A DNA stretch of 64,000 nucleotides from Cylicocyclus nassatus (lineage: Eukaryota > Nematoda > Chromadorea > Rhabditida > Strongylidae), in NCBI GenBank assembly GCA_958299035.1, contig CATQJL010000305.1:63894127-63958126 (forward strand), given 5' to 3'. A program made the position numbers and the translations under genes. The notes beneath the pieces are model-generated. The model had not been told where the DNA came from. It saw nothing but the letters and a program-made list of their open reading frames with translations, and ran no database searches. Shown here one piece after another: positions 46,412 to 59,317 of this stretch. The first letter of the stretch is position 1. Every line of letters begins with the position of its first letter.

Positions 46412-46727
46412 GTCTGGAAAACAAAAAATTCATATATATATCAAAAGAATCAACTGAAATAATCATGAGAGCGCGACTGAGGATATTCTGTTAAAGACAA
46501 AGAAAAAAAAATGTTTTCCGCTTATCACTGTTACTTTCAAAGGTGGTCTTTTTTAGTTTTCTGTGAAAAGCAGTCGAAGATTACTAGTGTTTATAGATCA
46601 GACAGAAGTGTTCGTTTTTTCAAGACAAGGCTAGCAGACAAGGTTAGGCTAAGCACACCAGTCATCTATGACTCAAAAAATTGCTCTTTCAAAGTATCAT
46701 TCAAGTGCACAATATCATTCCAAGTTA

Positions 46728-47554
46728 TTATGGTGATCCAAAAGTAATGGCACCTAGAGAATAAAAATTTTCTTAGAAAGAAAACCTAGTTGGAATTCCA
46801 AGTTTTGGCAGATGTCAGTACATAACAAAACCTTCTGATCGAGGTCCATAGACGGGCACTGTCACATGGTGTTATATTTATGAGCACTTAAAATTAAAGC
46901 TCATCACTTTAAGTATTTTTGAACTTTGAGCAGCACCGCCGCAGTACAAGTGAGCCCACCAAGATGTCTGCGCAGCAATTGAGAGAGTGTCACAAAATTA
47001 ACAATAGACTGTGAACCCAACGCCTGAGAACAGAAGAGCATTGGGAATTAGGAGACCTACTATTTTTTCTCTCATCAAATAATGAAACAAGCTCATTCTT
47101 GACACTTTTTATCTGATACAACTTCAATCCATATATGTATGCATGCGATTTACCTTATCTCATTTTTGAAAAATTGTAGGTCAAAGCATGATTTTTACCC
47201 TGAAAATCTGCGCCATCACTTCTCGGGTAAAGTGCCTTTTCTATACGAAATAATGGGGAGTTTTTGTACATTCTTGAGAAAGAGCATAGGAAGCTCTTCC
47301 AAATAATATGTCATATTTCCAGATACTTTGAGGTACAGCAGGACAAATTTGGATTGCGTTCAAAATAAGTCTGTCTGGCTTCTTCGAAGCGCCGCTCGAA
47401 GGATTGTAGGTGAGGTGCTGCAAGGTGCTGTCAAGACAACCTGCGAAGATCAGTTTATACAAGGATGTTCAAATTGCTTGTTGTTCATAGTTAAATAGAA
47501 ACCCTAAAAATTTTTCAAAAATTGAAGTGCCCCATTACTTTTGAATCACCCTAA
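46728..47554. mobile_element. 827-bp mariner-type element
   Basis: Left end TTATGGTGATCCAAAAGTAA and right end TTACTTTTGAATCACCCTAA, flanked by TA (46726-46727 and 47555-47556). No transposase is recognisable; a 78-codon frame just left of it (46511-46747) is unsupported. Confidence 0.65.
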
Positions 47555-48285
47555 TATTTCCTTATACTGTATCGAGATCTGAGATCGCGATAATTTTTAT
47601 TTCCGTCAAAAGTAAAAAAAAGAAAGCAAACTTTTTCTTGCCTATAAAATGGAAACTTGCCAAATATTTGTACCGTTTCAAGGTTGAAAAGCGTCGCCCA
47701 GTCGTGCCCAATTTCAAAATATCCTTAGCGGAAAAGCGAAGGATCAGAATCCTATCGCAGCACAATAGACTCCTTCACAAATAATTACTTTTGTGACGGC
47801 ATATGAAAGGACTGGCGGTGGCTAGGGAGGATCCCTCTTATCTTAAGGCCGTAGCCATGCTTTTTGTAGGAGTTGCAAAGTTCAGCATATAGAATGTAAA
47901 ACAAAAATAAAGTGATGTAATGCACAGTTAATGTTGCGGTTGATAAAAGCAAGCATAACATAAATTAGCGCAAATGTCTAGCAATGAAATTGATGGTGAC
48001 TAAGGTAATGCCTGAGATTTCTGAAGTTTTTGTATATCTGCAACCAATCTAAAATTCTAATCTTTGAGTTTGAGCGATATACCGACGCTCGAAAATTAAT
48101 TCAACATATGATTCTGTGTAGACGGCTAGTGCTAAGCAGTGGCTAAAGCATAGTTCATAGTTCCCTCAAAAAAATTCTACAGTTGTGGGTAAGGATATGC
48201 CGTCGATTAGTTGATCATGTATTGAGTTGTTGTAAAAATACTAGCTTCTTTTTACACAGCTGAATTCAAAGAATGGCATCTTATT
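47555..48285. other. no supported gene
   Basis: AT-rich DNA with one 67-codon minus frame (47562-47765) and no domain or splice support. Confidence 0.4.
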
Positions 48286-48600
48286 AGGGTGACCGGTAAA
48301 ATTGGGACACCTTGAGAATGATTGTAAATGCCTCAAAAAAAGAGGTGAATAAGGTCATTTACATACGTAATAACTTTTATACTTGCTGAAATGCAAAGTT
48401 AATTATTTGCGCAGTGACACATGCAAAACCATCCAAAGCACCACTGCTGCAATGAATGAAGGTACAGTCACCGAACCCACTGTGGCTTGCTGGCCGTAAC
48501 GCATGAAGTCAGGGGATATAGTCATCAGCAGTTTTGAGAATGAAGATATCGTCGAGTCTTTCCTAACTTAATATGCGTAGTGCACACTATACATGTTAAA
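48286..48600 (+). pseudogene. relic of a mariner-type transposase gene
   Basis: It starts TTAGGGTGACCGG after TA at the insertion edge. About 48425-48510 reads AIQSTTAAMNEGTVTEPTVACW, resembling the helix-turn-helix part of mariner transposases (xxINxxFGxGTVxxxTVxxWF), followed in another frame by MKSGDIVISSFENED. The catalytic part and the right end are missing. The family call rests on this short resemblance. Confidence 0.4.
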
Positions 48601-49038
48601 TGACGAACTGCAAAACTAGAACCTGCTCATTTTCAGTGATTTCTCCCTGTTTCCCAGTCTCTTTTGTTCTTGTTAGTTATACATCAGTTGATAGAATACA
48701 TTTTCACACTTTGTTGTGTTAGAAAATGTTGCGCTGGAAAGTTATAGTAGAGGTGCCGTCACTAATAGGGCTTAGTGTGCAATCTCACATATTAAGTTAC
48801 AAATGACTCGAGGTTACGTGTTATTTACTTCTTTGCAAGGGAACGCACGTTTTCTGGCTACCATCTGATAGAGCTCTTTACGCTCTATCCATCCATATGT
48901 TGCTTACCTCAAATTTCTCATACCTTCACTAATTATATGTAGATTGTAACATGATTTTTTGGTTGTTATTGGCCAAGAATTTGAAATTTTTCAAGTTTTT
49001 TGCTTTTTTTATTTTGAAACAGAAAGAAAACCTATCCT
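48601..49038. other. no supported gene
   Basis: AT-rich DNA between the mariner relic and the Helitron-like array. I see nothing to annotate. Confidence 0.4.
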
Positions 49039-49730
49039 GACTTGTAATAAAGCGCTAATCTGTCTGTCCGTGTGTGTATATCTGTCTGTCACGAAATTCA
49101 TAGAGCGATTTGCAGCCAACATATCAAGCTAAAATTTTGCACAGTGTACGCTGGCAGCGTCTAGGCTCGTCCTGCACAGCGGTGAATGGATCCGATAGAT
49201 GGTCCTTTCAAATTGCACCTGGAGCGGGTCCACTCGGCTTTTAGCACGGAAAATTAGGCCGCCGATTCGACTTTTTGCAATGTCGGGTATTTGTAGGGCA
49301 AAAAAAATTTGCGATTCATGAATCATTCCAAAAAAGTCTAAAGATCTGTTTGCTAAAGCAGCGCCAAAGAAGGATGATTGCGTAAACAGCGGATTAGTCA
49401 GGGTTTTATTCGATAAATTGAAGAGATGTTTGCACAGAGATGTGGCCCATGGGGTTTATTATCCTTATGGGAGCAATGATGTTAAAATAGCCAGTGATTT
49501 ATCCAAATTCGCATTTGTTCTTTCGCGAAAAAGTTTTTCTCTCCCGCAATCACCGATCTTACATGAAAAATTTTTGAGAATGAGCAGTTGTTTACAATTC
49601 ATTTGTGTTCAGGATTGCGCGGTGAGTTTCAAAGTCATTATCATGCAATCACAAGGAAGGCATGCGAATAGTAAAGCCAGTGCGAATCTCTGCGAAACAG
49701 AGGTGACGAACTGGTATCATCATCTATATA

Positions 49731-50752
49731 TTAGGTCGTTCCGAAAGTAATGTCGCTTTTTTCAAACGTACGCCACATTTCGTGGAACAAAGATGTGTAA
49801 GAGATTCTGGTAGCATTTGATGCAGCATTTCATTCTCTTTCTAAAGGTTATATAACCACTGCAAAAAATCCAGTAACCTCTCGAAAATGTATCGAAATCT
49901 GCGACCGGTGCTTTTTGAGAAGACCAAGTTTCACAATTTTTCTAAATTTCTATAACAACCCCCGGAAGAAGTCCAAGTTATGTATGGATAGAGCAAACCC
50001 TACGGGAAACAGCACAACTTTTTTCTACTTTTCAGAGCTCGTCATGATTTCTGTATAGATTTTTTGATGTAACCACCGAATTTTAGCAGGCTCGTCTCAG
50101 ACACAAATGCATCAAACACCAAGAAATCGTTGGATTTTGAAACTTACAAAAATGGATTATGGTTTTACACTAATTTTACAAAGCAAATGAGCGTTTACCG
50201 CTTCAGATTAGCAACTTTCGGAAATCCCGGGTACAGCCGGAGGCGCCCTGGAAAACCTGAATTATGATGATGTTATCTTGGAAAACTTGATGAATCGGAA
50301 ACCAAAAACAACTGGTAAAAAGAGGAGAAAAAGCTGCGTCGAATGACACCCGAGTTTCTTGCCGGTTGCTGTTCTGTGAGGTTTGAGTTGACCAAATATG
50401 GAATTTGATGGCATTTTGAGACTGATTCCAGAAACTCTAAGAAGCAAGCTAAGGAAAAGAAAAAATTATTATGTGTCCTATAGGGTTTGCTCTATCTATC
50501 TGCCACTTGTACTTCTTCGGAGAATAGGTACAAAAATTTTAAAAAATTGCCGAACTTGACCATGACAAAAAGCATGAGTTGCAGATTTTGTTAATTTTTC
50601 GCAAGCTCAATGAAAATTGTGCAATGAAATTACAACCATTAGAAAGAGGATGAAATGCTGCATCGAATGCTCCTAAGATCTCTTGAAAATCTTGATTCCA
50701 TGAAATGTGGCGTTCATTTGAAAAAAGCGACATTACTTTCGGAACGACCTAA
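49731..50752. mobile_element. 1,022-bp mariner-type foldback nested in Helitron-like unit A
   Basis: Ends TTAGGTCGTTCCGAAAGTAA and TTACTTTCGGAACGACCTAA are perfect mirrors, flanked by TA at 49729-49730 and 50753-50754. Removing it rejoins TCTATATA with TATAAAACTC, the 5' end of an A unit. The arms are long imperfect mirrors. No transposase is present. Confidence 0.82.
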
Positions 50753-53579
50753 TATATATAAAACTCAAACACTGTACCGTGTTTGTTAGGATGTTTGTGG
50801 CTTATAGACTCCTTTGTATGTGAACCAAAGAGGCTGAATTTTGTTTCCCTATAAACAAGCCACGGCGCAAAAGATAGGCTACTTTTTTCGACAATTCGCT
50901 GGGTCCTTCTATCGATTTATTGATTTTGTTTACTAAAATCTAGGAAAATGAAGGCTATACCATTCATTTCTCCAAGTGAGTAGTAAGGGGTGGTAGAGAT
51001 CATTTAAATTTTGCGGTGAGGAGCATGCGGTGTCATGAAGCGAGCCGGTCAAGAAAGAAGACTATTCACCACGATACTACACGAGCGCTAAAATTGACAT
51101 GGAGGTGAAGCAGGAGAGAACAGAAGATATGAGCTGAAGAAAGTGGAGGACTGGTAAGTATACATCTTGAAGCACACCTTATGCTGGGCCATTCTGGACT
51201 CTCGACCCGGGCGGGACCGGGAACCGCAGCTAGTAACTTATAATAACGGGCTAAGGGTGTTTACGTGACTTTGTGTGCGTGTGTGTGTGTCTGTCTGTCT
51301 GTAACGAAATTCATAGAGCGAGTTCCAGCCAATGTTCTAAGCCCAAATTTTACATAACGCATGCTACCAGCATAAAACTCCACCATACGAAAGCACGAGC
51401 GGATTCGTTGGGTGGGTCCATCAGAATTTGCGCGTCAGGCGGATCCACTTGGCTTCTGGGCCGCAAAATTGGGTTCGTATCAAAGCTTTTTGCAAAGTCG
51501 TGGATGGGTTTGGTAACCAAATATGCAAGCGATGGATTTTAGCCCGAAAAGTGGTCAAAAGTTTACTACATAACGGAACCGGTGCCGAAAAGAATTAATT
51601 GCGTAAATGGTCAATCCGCCGTGGTTTTACCCGAGCATCTGAGGAGATTTTTGCATATAGATATAGCTCACGGTAACTATTGTCCTTATGACGATTACCA
51701 AGCCAAAAGAAGTTTTAAAACCTATTCGAATTTGCATTTGTTCTTCTGCGAAAAGTTCCATCCACGCGAAATCACCGATCTCACATAAAAAGCTTTTGAA
51801 ATGAGTAGCTGTTTACATTTTATTCGTGATAATCGTCATTGCACGGTGGAGTTTCAGAACATTATTAGGCGAGAACAAATAAGGCAAATAGAGTATGACC
51901 ATTGCGAGCCTCTGCGAAGCAGAAGTGACGCACTGGTCTCATATATAAAGCTGAATGTCTGTTTGCCTGTGTGTGTGTCTGTACGTAGATATGTTCCAAA
52001 TAGAAAATTCCATTTCTGAACCGATCCGGACCAAACTTGGCACACATACACTTCGGGCCTCGGCGGGTATCATAGGCTACTTTTCGTCATCGATCGATAT
52101 CGATTTTATCGCTTTTTTGCAAAGTTTGAGCTACGGGGCTGGGAGTTGGCACAAGGGGGTAATCGAGCATGCTGATTACGAATACAATATTAGTCTTCAA
52201 AATCGTCCATTACTTTTATCGATTTTATCGATTTTTTGCAAACTTTGAGCTACAGGGCTGGGAGTTGGCACAGGGGGTATGTGGACATGCTGATTTCGAA
52301 AACAAAACAGGGAACGGGAAATGAAGTGTAGAAGTGGGCATAGGGAAAAGCTGTACAGGGATAGGGATGGGGCCTTTACTACAGTGTTTTGACAGGCCCG
52401 AGCGGAGCCGGGTAAGCAAGCTAGTGACTTATAATAACGGGCTAAGGGTTGTTTACATCTTTTTGTGTGTGTGTCTGTGTGTCTGTCTGTCCGTTACGAA
52501 ATTCGTAGAACGAGTTCCAGCGAATTTGAGCCCAAATTTTGCATGGTGCAAGCTAACATCATGAAAGTCCACCATGCAAAAGCACGAGCGGATCCGCTGA
52601 ATGGATTTCTCAAAAATCGCGCGTCGAATAGATCCACCTGGCTTCTGACCAGCAAAATTGGGCCTGTACCACCATTTTTCGCAATGTTATGTATATGTTT
52701 GACAAGCTAATGTGGAAGCCATGGACTTTAGCCCAGAAAACTGAACTAAAGTTGGCTACTTTACGAAAATAGCGCCAAAAGAGTTGGTTGCGTAAATGTT
52801 CAGTTTAATTTTACCTAATCATCTGAGAAGATTCTTGCACAGTGTAGGCCACGATGTTCATTGTCCTTGTGGCGACTGCCAAGCATAAAAATTACAAAAA
52901 CATATTCGAATATGCATCTGTTCTCCTGGGAAAAATCTGATCTACGCGGAAATACCGATCTTACACGAAAAAACCTCTAGAAATGAGTAGATGTTTACGA
53001 ATCATTCGTGATAGCCTACATAGCGCGGTGAGTTTCAATGTCATCATTATGCTGGAATGCTAACAAGGGAAGGATACTTGGTCAACGCGGTCATTCACAA
53101 TGATTTGTATATCAAAAATGCTCCTTTTAATGCTGGTTCGAATACTGTCTTCCATATCTGCAAAATGATAACCTGGATGGAGTTATGCTTATTTTCCATG
53201 AATAAACTGCGTTACTGCGGAGGATCAAAATCATCAATAAAAATTTTCTTTCCTTTTCAAATGCTGAGTACGATTTAGATAAGTATAATACAACAGTATT
53301 CCTTTTGAGATTCTCTTCAATAGCTTCTGGTAATTAAGAACAAATTTGGTGATTTTAGCTACACAAAAGTACCAAATTTTCTACGAAAAAAGTTCATAAC
53401 TTCCTTCAGAAGATCGTTTCGCAGATATCGAGCACATTTCGGAATCAGCGTTTCGAGGTGCATCTTACAGTATACATCGCATTTCAAATGGCCACGGTGA
53501 CCGAGTATCCTTTCCCTTGTAAGGCATAGAGAAACTAAGGCCAGCACGAGCCCTCTGCAAAACAGAGATGACGCACTGG

Positions 53580-53871
53580 TATTCAATAAACCATTTGAAA
53601 GAGCCTGAAGAGCTCTTTCGAATGGTATGTGACTTCCTTTACAACTATACGGTATGGCAGCGCAAGACCGCGGGATATTCAAAAAGCTCTGTTCCAGTAC
53701 TTCAAGGCGCCCCGCCAAGCATTGTGAGAGAGGAGCGTTAACGCGGTGCCATAATAATAGGCAAAGGTCGCTTATGTAAGTGACCTATAAGTTGCATCCT
53801 GCTTGCTGTTGCTCGAAACAAAAATCCCAAAATGTGATGAAAATCAAGCTGTCTCATTTTCTACCGTCCAC
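53580..53871. other. spacer in the Helitron-like array
   Basis: It separates the third B unit from the third A unit. It has a short mirror CCATTTGAAAGAGC / GCTCTTTCGAATGG (53592-53625) and no gene. Confidence 0.5.
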
Positions 53872-53965
53872 TCTATATAAAGCTGAAAGTCCGTTTGTCT
53901 CTCTGTCGGTCTGTCTGTCTGTCTGTATGTATATATGTATGTATGTCTGTATGTATGTATGTGTG

Positions 53966-54145
53966 TACCCTTTGATTCAAAGGGCTTGGAGGCTGGAAGA
54001 CGGGCTTCGTGACCAAATTAAGGCTACATAATGACCAGAAAGCACGTGTGCGAGAGAGACGCAGACTGCGTCGCGGGCGCTAGCGGCCTTAATTAGGTCA
54101 CAAGGCCCCGCCTTCCAGCTGCCAAGCCAGTTGAATCAAAGGTTA
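53966..54145. mobile_element. Tc1/mariner-type MITE, copy 2, nested in Helitron-like unit A
   Basis: Ends TACCCTTTGATTCAA and TTGAATCAAAGGTTA with GGCTGGAAGACGGGCTTCGT mirrored inside. It interrupts the third A unit: the TATGTATGTGTG stretch on the left continues as TTTATGTTCCAAACAGAAAA on the right, as in the intact A at 51980. Same family as 10491-10679. Confidence 0.8.
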
Positions 54146-54570
54146 TTTATGTTCCAAACAGAAAATTTCATTTCTGAACCGATCCGGACCATACCGCGCG
54201 GGTGTCATAGACTACTTCTCATTATCGATCGTTATGGATCTCATCATTTTTATCGATTTCGTAAAGTTTGACCTACAGGGTTGGGAGTTGGCACAGGGGT
54301 GAGGGGGTAATCGAGCATGCTGATTACGAATACAATATCATTTTCGACAATCACCGATTATTTCTATCAATTTTATCGATTATTTGCAGAGTTCGAGCTA
54401 CAAGGCTGGGAGTTGGCACAGGGGGGGGGGGGGTAAGTGAGCATGCTGATTGCTAACACACGGGAATAGAGAATGGGCATGTAGAAGTGGGCACAGGGAA
54501 AGGTTGTATAGGGATATGGATAGAACCTTTATCCTTTACAGTGTTTTGACAGGGCCGGGCGGAGCCGAGT

Positions 54571-57500
54571 GACTTATTAATAACGCCGAAACACCTAAAA
54601 CTAAAGGTTTCCAGCTAGTTCCTTGAAATAGTGCTCATTTCAAAAGCTCTTTTTTCCTATTCCAAATATACCTTCGATTTCACACAGTTTCGCTCATTTT
54701 TTTGGCCCCGCACCTTTCGTTGCGGTTTTGAATCGCACAAAAATAATGAGCAATGCAATTACAGAACTTTCGTTCTGTACGGTGAGATTAAGCCTGAAAC
54801 AATTACTTCTAAAAAAGAAATCACATCAGTTGCCAGCAGTGAACAAAGGCGGTTATTGTGGAAAGGGCACGTGCCATCTGCGAAAGGCGAAATAAGTGAG
54901 TCATTTAGAACTTTCCTGCAGAAAACTTTTTATTAAAAGACTTGGTAAAAGTCAAGTTTAGCAGTCCGTCTTTTTTCTCGCTGCCGCTACGCTCCCTTTT
55001 TCTGAATGCGACAAACATCTCCTTTTCCATGGCGTCCCAAGATTTCTGTTTGGAAGGGTGGGGGCGATGAAAACTTTGGGGTACTTTAATACAACCAATA
55101 TTGATATCTTTGAACTGGGCTGAGGTATGTGACCTCGTTAATGAATATTCGGTTGTTACAAAAGCTTTCTTATGCTTTGGGAAATAACGCGATACATAAA
55201 AAATTACCTACTGTTACTAGTTTTACATAGTTCTCCCTGCATCCTTGATTGTATGGTAGGTCTTACACAAAATACGGTGGTGAGCCTGCTAGGACAAGAA
55301 GCTAAAAAGGCACACTATTTTTCATTGAGAACATGAGCTCACTTCTAGTTACATCACAAAAAGTCAAGGCGGAGTAATGAGTAACTTCCAAATGTCTGGA
55401 GGTCTTTTTAGTGAGCTGTATGAAACTTTTAGAAAAGTCTTTATGTCTTTGAAACTTTCTAAAGTAAGTTTCCCGCAAATTTGGCAAGGGCTGACTCTAG
55501 TTCACCAACAGCAATGGTTCAACATATGGAAAGACAAGTCGGTACTCCTTGCAACTCAACATGAAACTTTGCCGAATTCCTCATTACCTTTGCATTAAAC
55601 TAATACTTATTGGAATGGAAGTGCAACAATCAACCTTGACAGTGCCGGTTCAATTTTGCATCAAAGTTCACTTTTTAAGATTAGAACCGCCAAAACTGGC
55701 GAAACATTTTTTGTTAAACACGCAGTCTCAAATGATGCCATGCCTGGATCGGTTATTGACAAACTAAAGTAATTCTGTTCAAAAGCAAGATATGGTTTGT
55801 TTCACGAAATGTATAATAGATGACACAGAATTAGGTATTCCAACTGTAAATGGATGCTTGGCATTAAATATGGGCAAATATAGGCAGCAAATTCTCTATG
55901 ATTGATGAATGCTTATATGTTACAAATAATATTGTTGTGAGCGAGTCTCAGAGCATCGAGTAATTCGCATAATATTGTGTCTGTCCGAAAGCCATAATGC
56001 AAGCAATAGTGGTATATTTGAGTAGATGAGCCTTCGAAAAAAAACAGCAAAATTATCAAGGGGAGTGACATAATGAGAGACACAAATTGCGCCACATAAG
56101 TTCAACTAATTTAGGGAAAGGAATTTCTACAGCAACAAAAAGTTCTATCTATCTGCAGAAAATACAACACTAATGTTGACTTCGCGTGTGAAGGTGCTAT
56201 AGTTTAGAATGCAGTCACAAACATGTGTTTCTAAGTTTGGCAAACTCGGAGCGGTAAATCATGATAGGGACTATTTTAAAACACATGTTGAATTGAAGTT
56301 GGCAGTAGAAGCAGTTTAAAAGACTAATCGGCGCAAATCTAAACCATGGCTTCCGCAAGGTTTTCGCTAAATTAAAAAACTACAAACAAGGTGACAATAG
56401 AATGCAATCATTCAGATTTATCGCTTCCTAGTCAATTCTCTTGATGGATGATTTGCATGTGTACAATGAAGCCTAACGAAGGAATGCAAGGTAAAAGCGC
56501 GAAGCGTCACATGTGTTGTAGACATTTTCAAATGCATACACCGTTAGTCTCAGAATAAAATACGACAAAATAACATCATCCATTTGTTGCCTGATGTCAT
56601 TTATCTTGAAGAGTCCATGATGCTAAATGACACGAGATGTGAATGAGTGAAGAATGAGCAAAAAAGGAGCGATTTGTTTCTCGGATATGCAGAGTCAATA
56701 TGAGGGCTTGCTATGCTTATGAAAAATCGCGCGCAGATTCGACAAAAAATGAGAAGAGTCGAGAAGGCTGTGCGTTAAAATGTTCAGAAGTTATCGCGAA
56801 AAGAAGGGAAGTTTAAGATAGTATGTCATGATAACAAACTTACCTGCCTCGAAATATGAAGATACTGTAAAGTTCAGGTTGTGTATTACCTATTTCATCT
56901 TTTTGCCAAGTTTCGACACAAAGGTACGATGATGTGCCATAAAGTTGTGGCATTGAGGCTAGCATTGAAATGTGGGAAAAGACAAGTCCTTTTAACTGTC
57001 AAGTAGTTAGTTTTCGCTACAGAAAAATCTGCATTATTAGCTATTTCTTATCTTGTCCTCCTACGGCAATAATGAATTGTAATATCATTGCATATGTAAT
57101 TAGTTCCATTCACTTTTGTTCTACCAAGTATTTGCAAGAACAAACGTAGACATGCGTGGGTTATAACTCAATCGCTGGCAGCATTAATGATTTTAGAGTG
57201 ATTGTTGACAGATTGCCTAGTGCCAACAACTGATATCTAAACGTTGGACGCAATTTGGGCATTGAGGATGTTATGACAATTACTGATGCTTTTGAGCTCC
57301 CTATTCTCTCTTGAAAGGGGCTTCCAACAAATTTTTAGACGTTACACCGAAAGCCTAAGAATAGCGAACAACTTGAAGCATTTGCAAGGTTCTGACATGA
57401 GAACTAAGCGATCAGGAAACAAGATAATCCACGCTCATCATCAGATGAATTTTGGTGAAGCAATACTTAGTTAAAATTCTTATAATAGTAAAAATAGCCA

Positions 57501-57681
57501 GTCAGTTCTTAATATCAGACATTTTTGATGCGCAATAAGCTTCGATTCAATGAAGGAAATTTGGGTTCTCTTGCGCTACGCAGCACGAAGCTTACATCAT
57601 ATTATAATATATATCAGCATATGTATATAATACATCATATATATCGTATATATCAATATTTTCAGCATCATATGTATAATG
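54571..57681. other. long AT-rich stretch without a supported gene
   Basis: It starts with the beginning of a further B-like unit. A 101-codon frame (54631-54936) and others near 55377-55767 show no domain. A TA-rich simple repeat lies at about 57600-57680. Confidence 0.4.
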
Positions 57682-58656
57682 TTAGTTTGTCCCAAAAGTT
57701 TTGTCGGTTTTTTCATCGATTACTGAAACTCACAGAACATTAATGCACGGACGACCTAGGTATCGTGTGATTTAGAGTTTTATCCTCTTCACTATAGCTA
57801 TGTTTGCTTTCCGATCTACGCTGTCTTTGCGTTGTCATCGCATGCTTTATCTCGCCTGCGCTTGTTGCAGAGGGTTCCGAAACAGGGATTTTTGGGGGTT
57901 CGCGGATCTTCGACCCCATATTCGGAATCAGGGCTTTCAGAAGGCCTGAAGTCGACAAAAACATCGAATTCGAGATTTTGGGTGGACGGTGCCTTTAACA
58001 GTAACGCCAAATATTCTCTGAATTTTGAAATTTTTTGATCTGATATAGAACAACCCTTGGCTACATCACACCCGTTTTAGATTACATGGGCCACGTTTGT
58101 CGAGTGCGTAACAATTATATTCAAGAAAACCCCATTTTTTGGTCACGTTTACAACTTAAGAGTACCGAAAATTCCAAATGTTGATTCTTTCAAAGCAAAT
58201 CAAACTTGGTTATGTTGCACAAATAAGGTTAGTAACAATCAAGTTTCGATTCAGAGAAAATTCGAAAGCTTTCATGTTTTTGCTGCGGCTGCGTGTTTCA
58301 TGACTTTGGCGAAAATCGAGACCTCCGAAAAGTTAGTTTTTGTGAGGCTAAAAATAGCAGATTTGGAGAATCTAAAAACATTGCCGTATAGTCCGAGGTT
58401 TCCTCTATTTGCCTTTGTGGTTGAAGCTTTCCGAAAATTTGGAATGAAGTTTTTGAAAATTAACCTAGCTTTGAAGAGATGGAAATGGCCGGTGAAGAAT
58501 TTTGGTAATAAAAAAAGCATGCAAGATTATGGCTCAAAATGTAATCATAAAAAAGAGAGGGAAAAGCTGCACAGAATGCATGTTGAAACTCACTCACATC
58601 TTTGTTGTGGTTTTATAGTCATTTGAAGAAACCGACAAAATTTTCGGGAAATATAA
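57682..58656. mobile_element. probable mariner-type element, degenerate ends
   Basis: Left TTAGTTTGTCCCAAAAGTTT plus TGTCGGTTTTTTC is mirrored on the right by GAAACCGACAAAATTTTCGG near 58630. The ends are imperfect and a clean TA duplication is not visible. The PDSEY fragment below lies inside it. Confidence 0.45.
57816..58010 (-). pseudogene. second fragment of the PDSEY-type coding repeat
   Basis: A 64-codon frame with STQNLEFDVFVDFRPSESPD then SEYGVEDPRTPKNPCFGT, alignable by eye with 14278-14643. Function unknown. Confidence 0.35.
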
Positions 58657-59317
58657 TATCGTCATATCTGCATCGCGACAAATGACTTCTCGCCCACAGC
58701 AATAGGATTTCTAGAGCAGATTTTTCAGATTTACAAAAAGTGACTGCATTTGCAGCTTAGAACTTGACCAGCAACGATGCTGTGTGATTGACGTTTGCGC
58801 TAAATCTTTCCTTGCTTTCAATCAACCTGCGGCTATTCACATCAACCTCTGATTTGCGCAATCTTGTATTTTTGGATGAACTCATCAACCTTACTTTTCA
58901 AATTCTAGCTAACCTAGTCAGTATTTCGAAAAGAACGCAAAGAATATCAAGAAAAGAAGAAATCACACATATCATAATGATTATGCTCATTTGAAAATTG
59001 TATGAACTAAATATTCAACAGAGAACATTTCCCGAGATGGCCATATTGGGATCACTCTACTGTCACAACTGTGACTTAGTGGTTTTGAGAGAAGTCAAAG
59101 TAACTGTAAAATCTGTTTCTTACGTTAGTAGCCTGCTTGGCTTGTCTGCTCACTATGAATTAATTTCAAAACATTATATTACAGAACACAACCGCGCAAC
59201 GAATGCGCATGCAAAGATTGCGTTTCTAGCCATATGTATTGCAAAATTTTAAGGTATATTTGAAATCAGCATAAACGATCAGTACAGCACATTCACTGCA
59301 GTTCTTGACCATTCTCG
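58657..59317. other. no firm gene
   Basis: The minus strand has a short coding-like stretch near 58780-58910 (LKSKVDEFIQKYKIAQIRG in one frame, NVNHTASLLVKF in another) but no consistent exon. This is the 3' flank of the next gene. Confidence 0.3.

Larger units (their letters stand above)
49039..54570 (+). mobile_element. alternating array of two Helitron-like sequences (B-A-B-A-B-A)
   Basis: B units: 49039-49714, 51234-51936, 52425-53579. A units: 49723-51233, 51937-52424, 53872-54570. A begins TCTnATATAAA and ends with a GC hairpin plus CTAG (lost in the last copy). B begins near ACTTATAATAACGGGCTAAG, has CTGTCTGT then ACGAAATTC, and ends CCTCTGCGAAGCAGAGG plus CTGG. Two A/B and one B/A joins are exact to the base. 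No Rep/helicase is encoded. A fourth B start (GACTTATTAATAACG) follows at 54571. Confidence 0.65.

Noticed and set aside
56890..56940. Minus-strand MAHHRTFVSKLGKKMK, resembling the start of ribosomal protein L39
   Set aside because: It stops after 16 codons before any donor, and no second exon with the rest of L39 was found.
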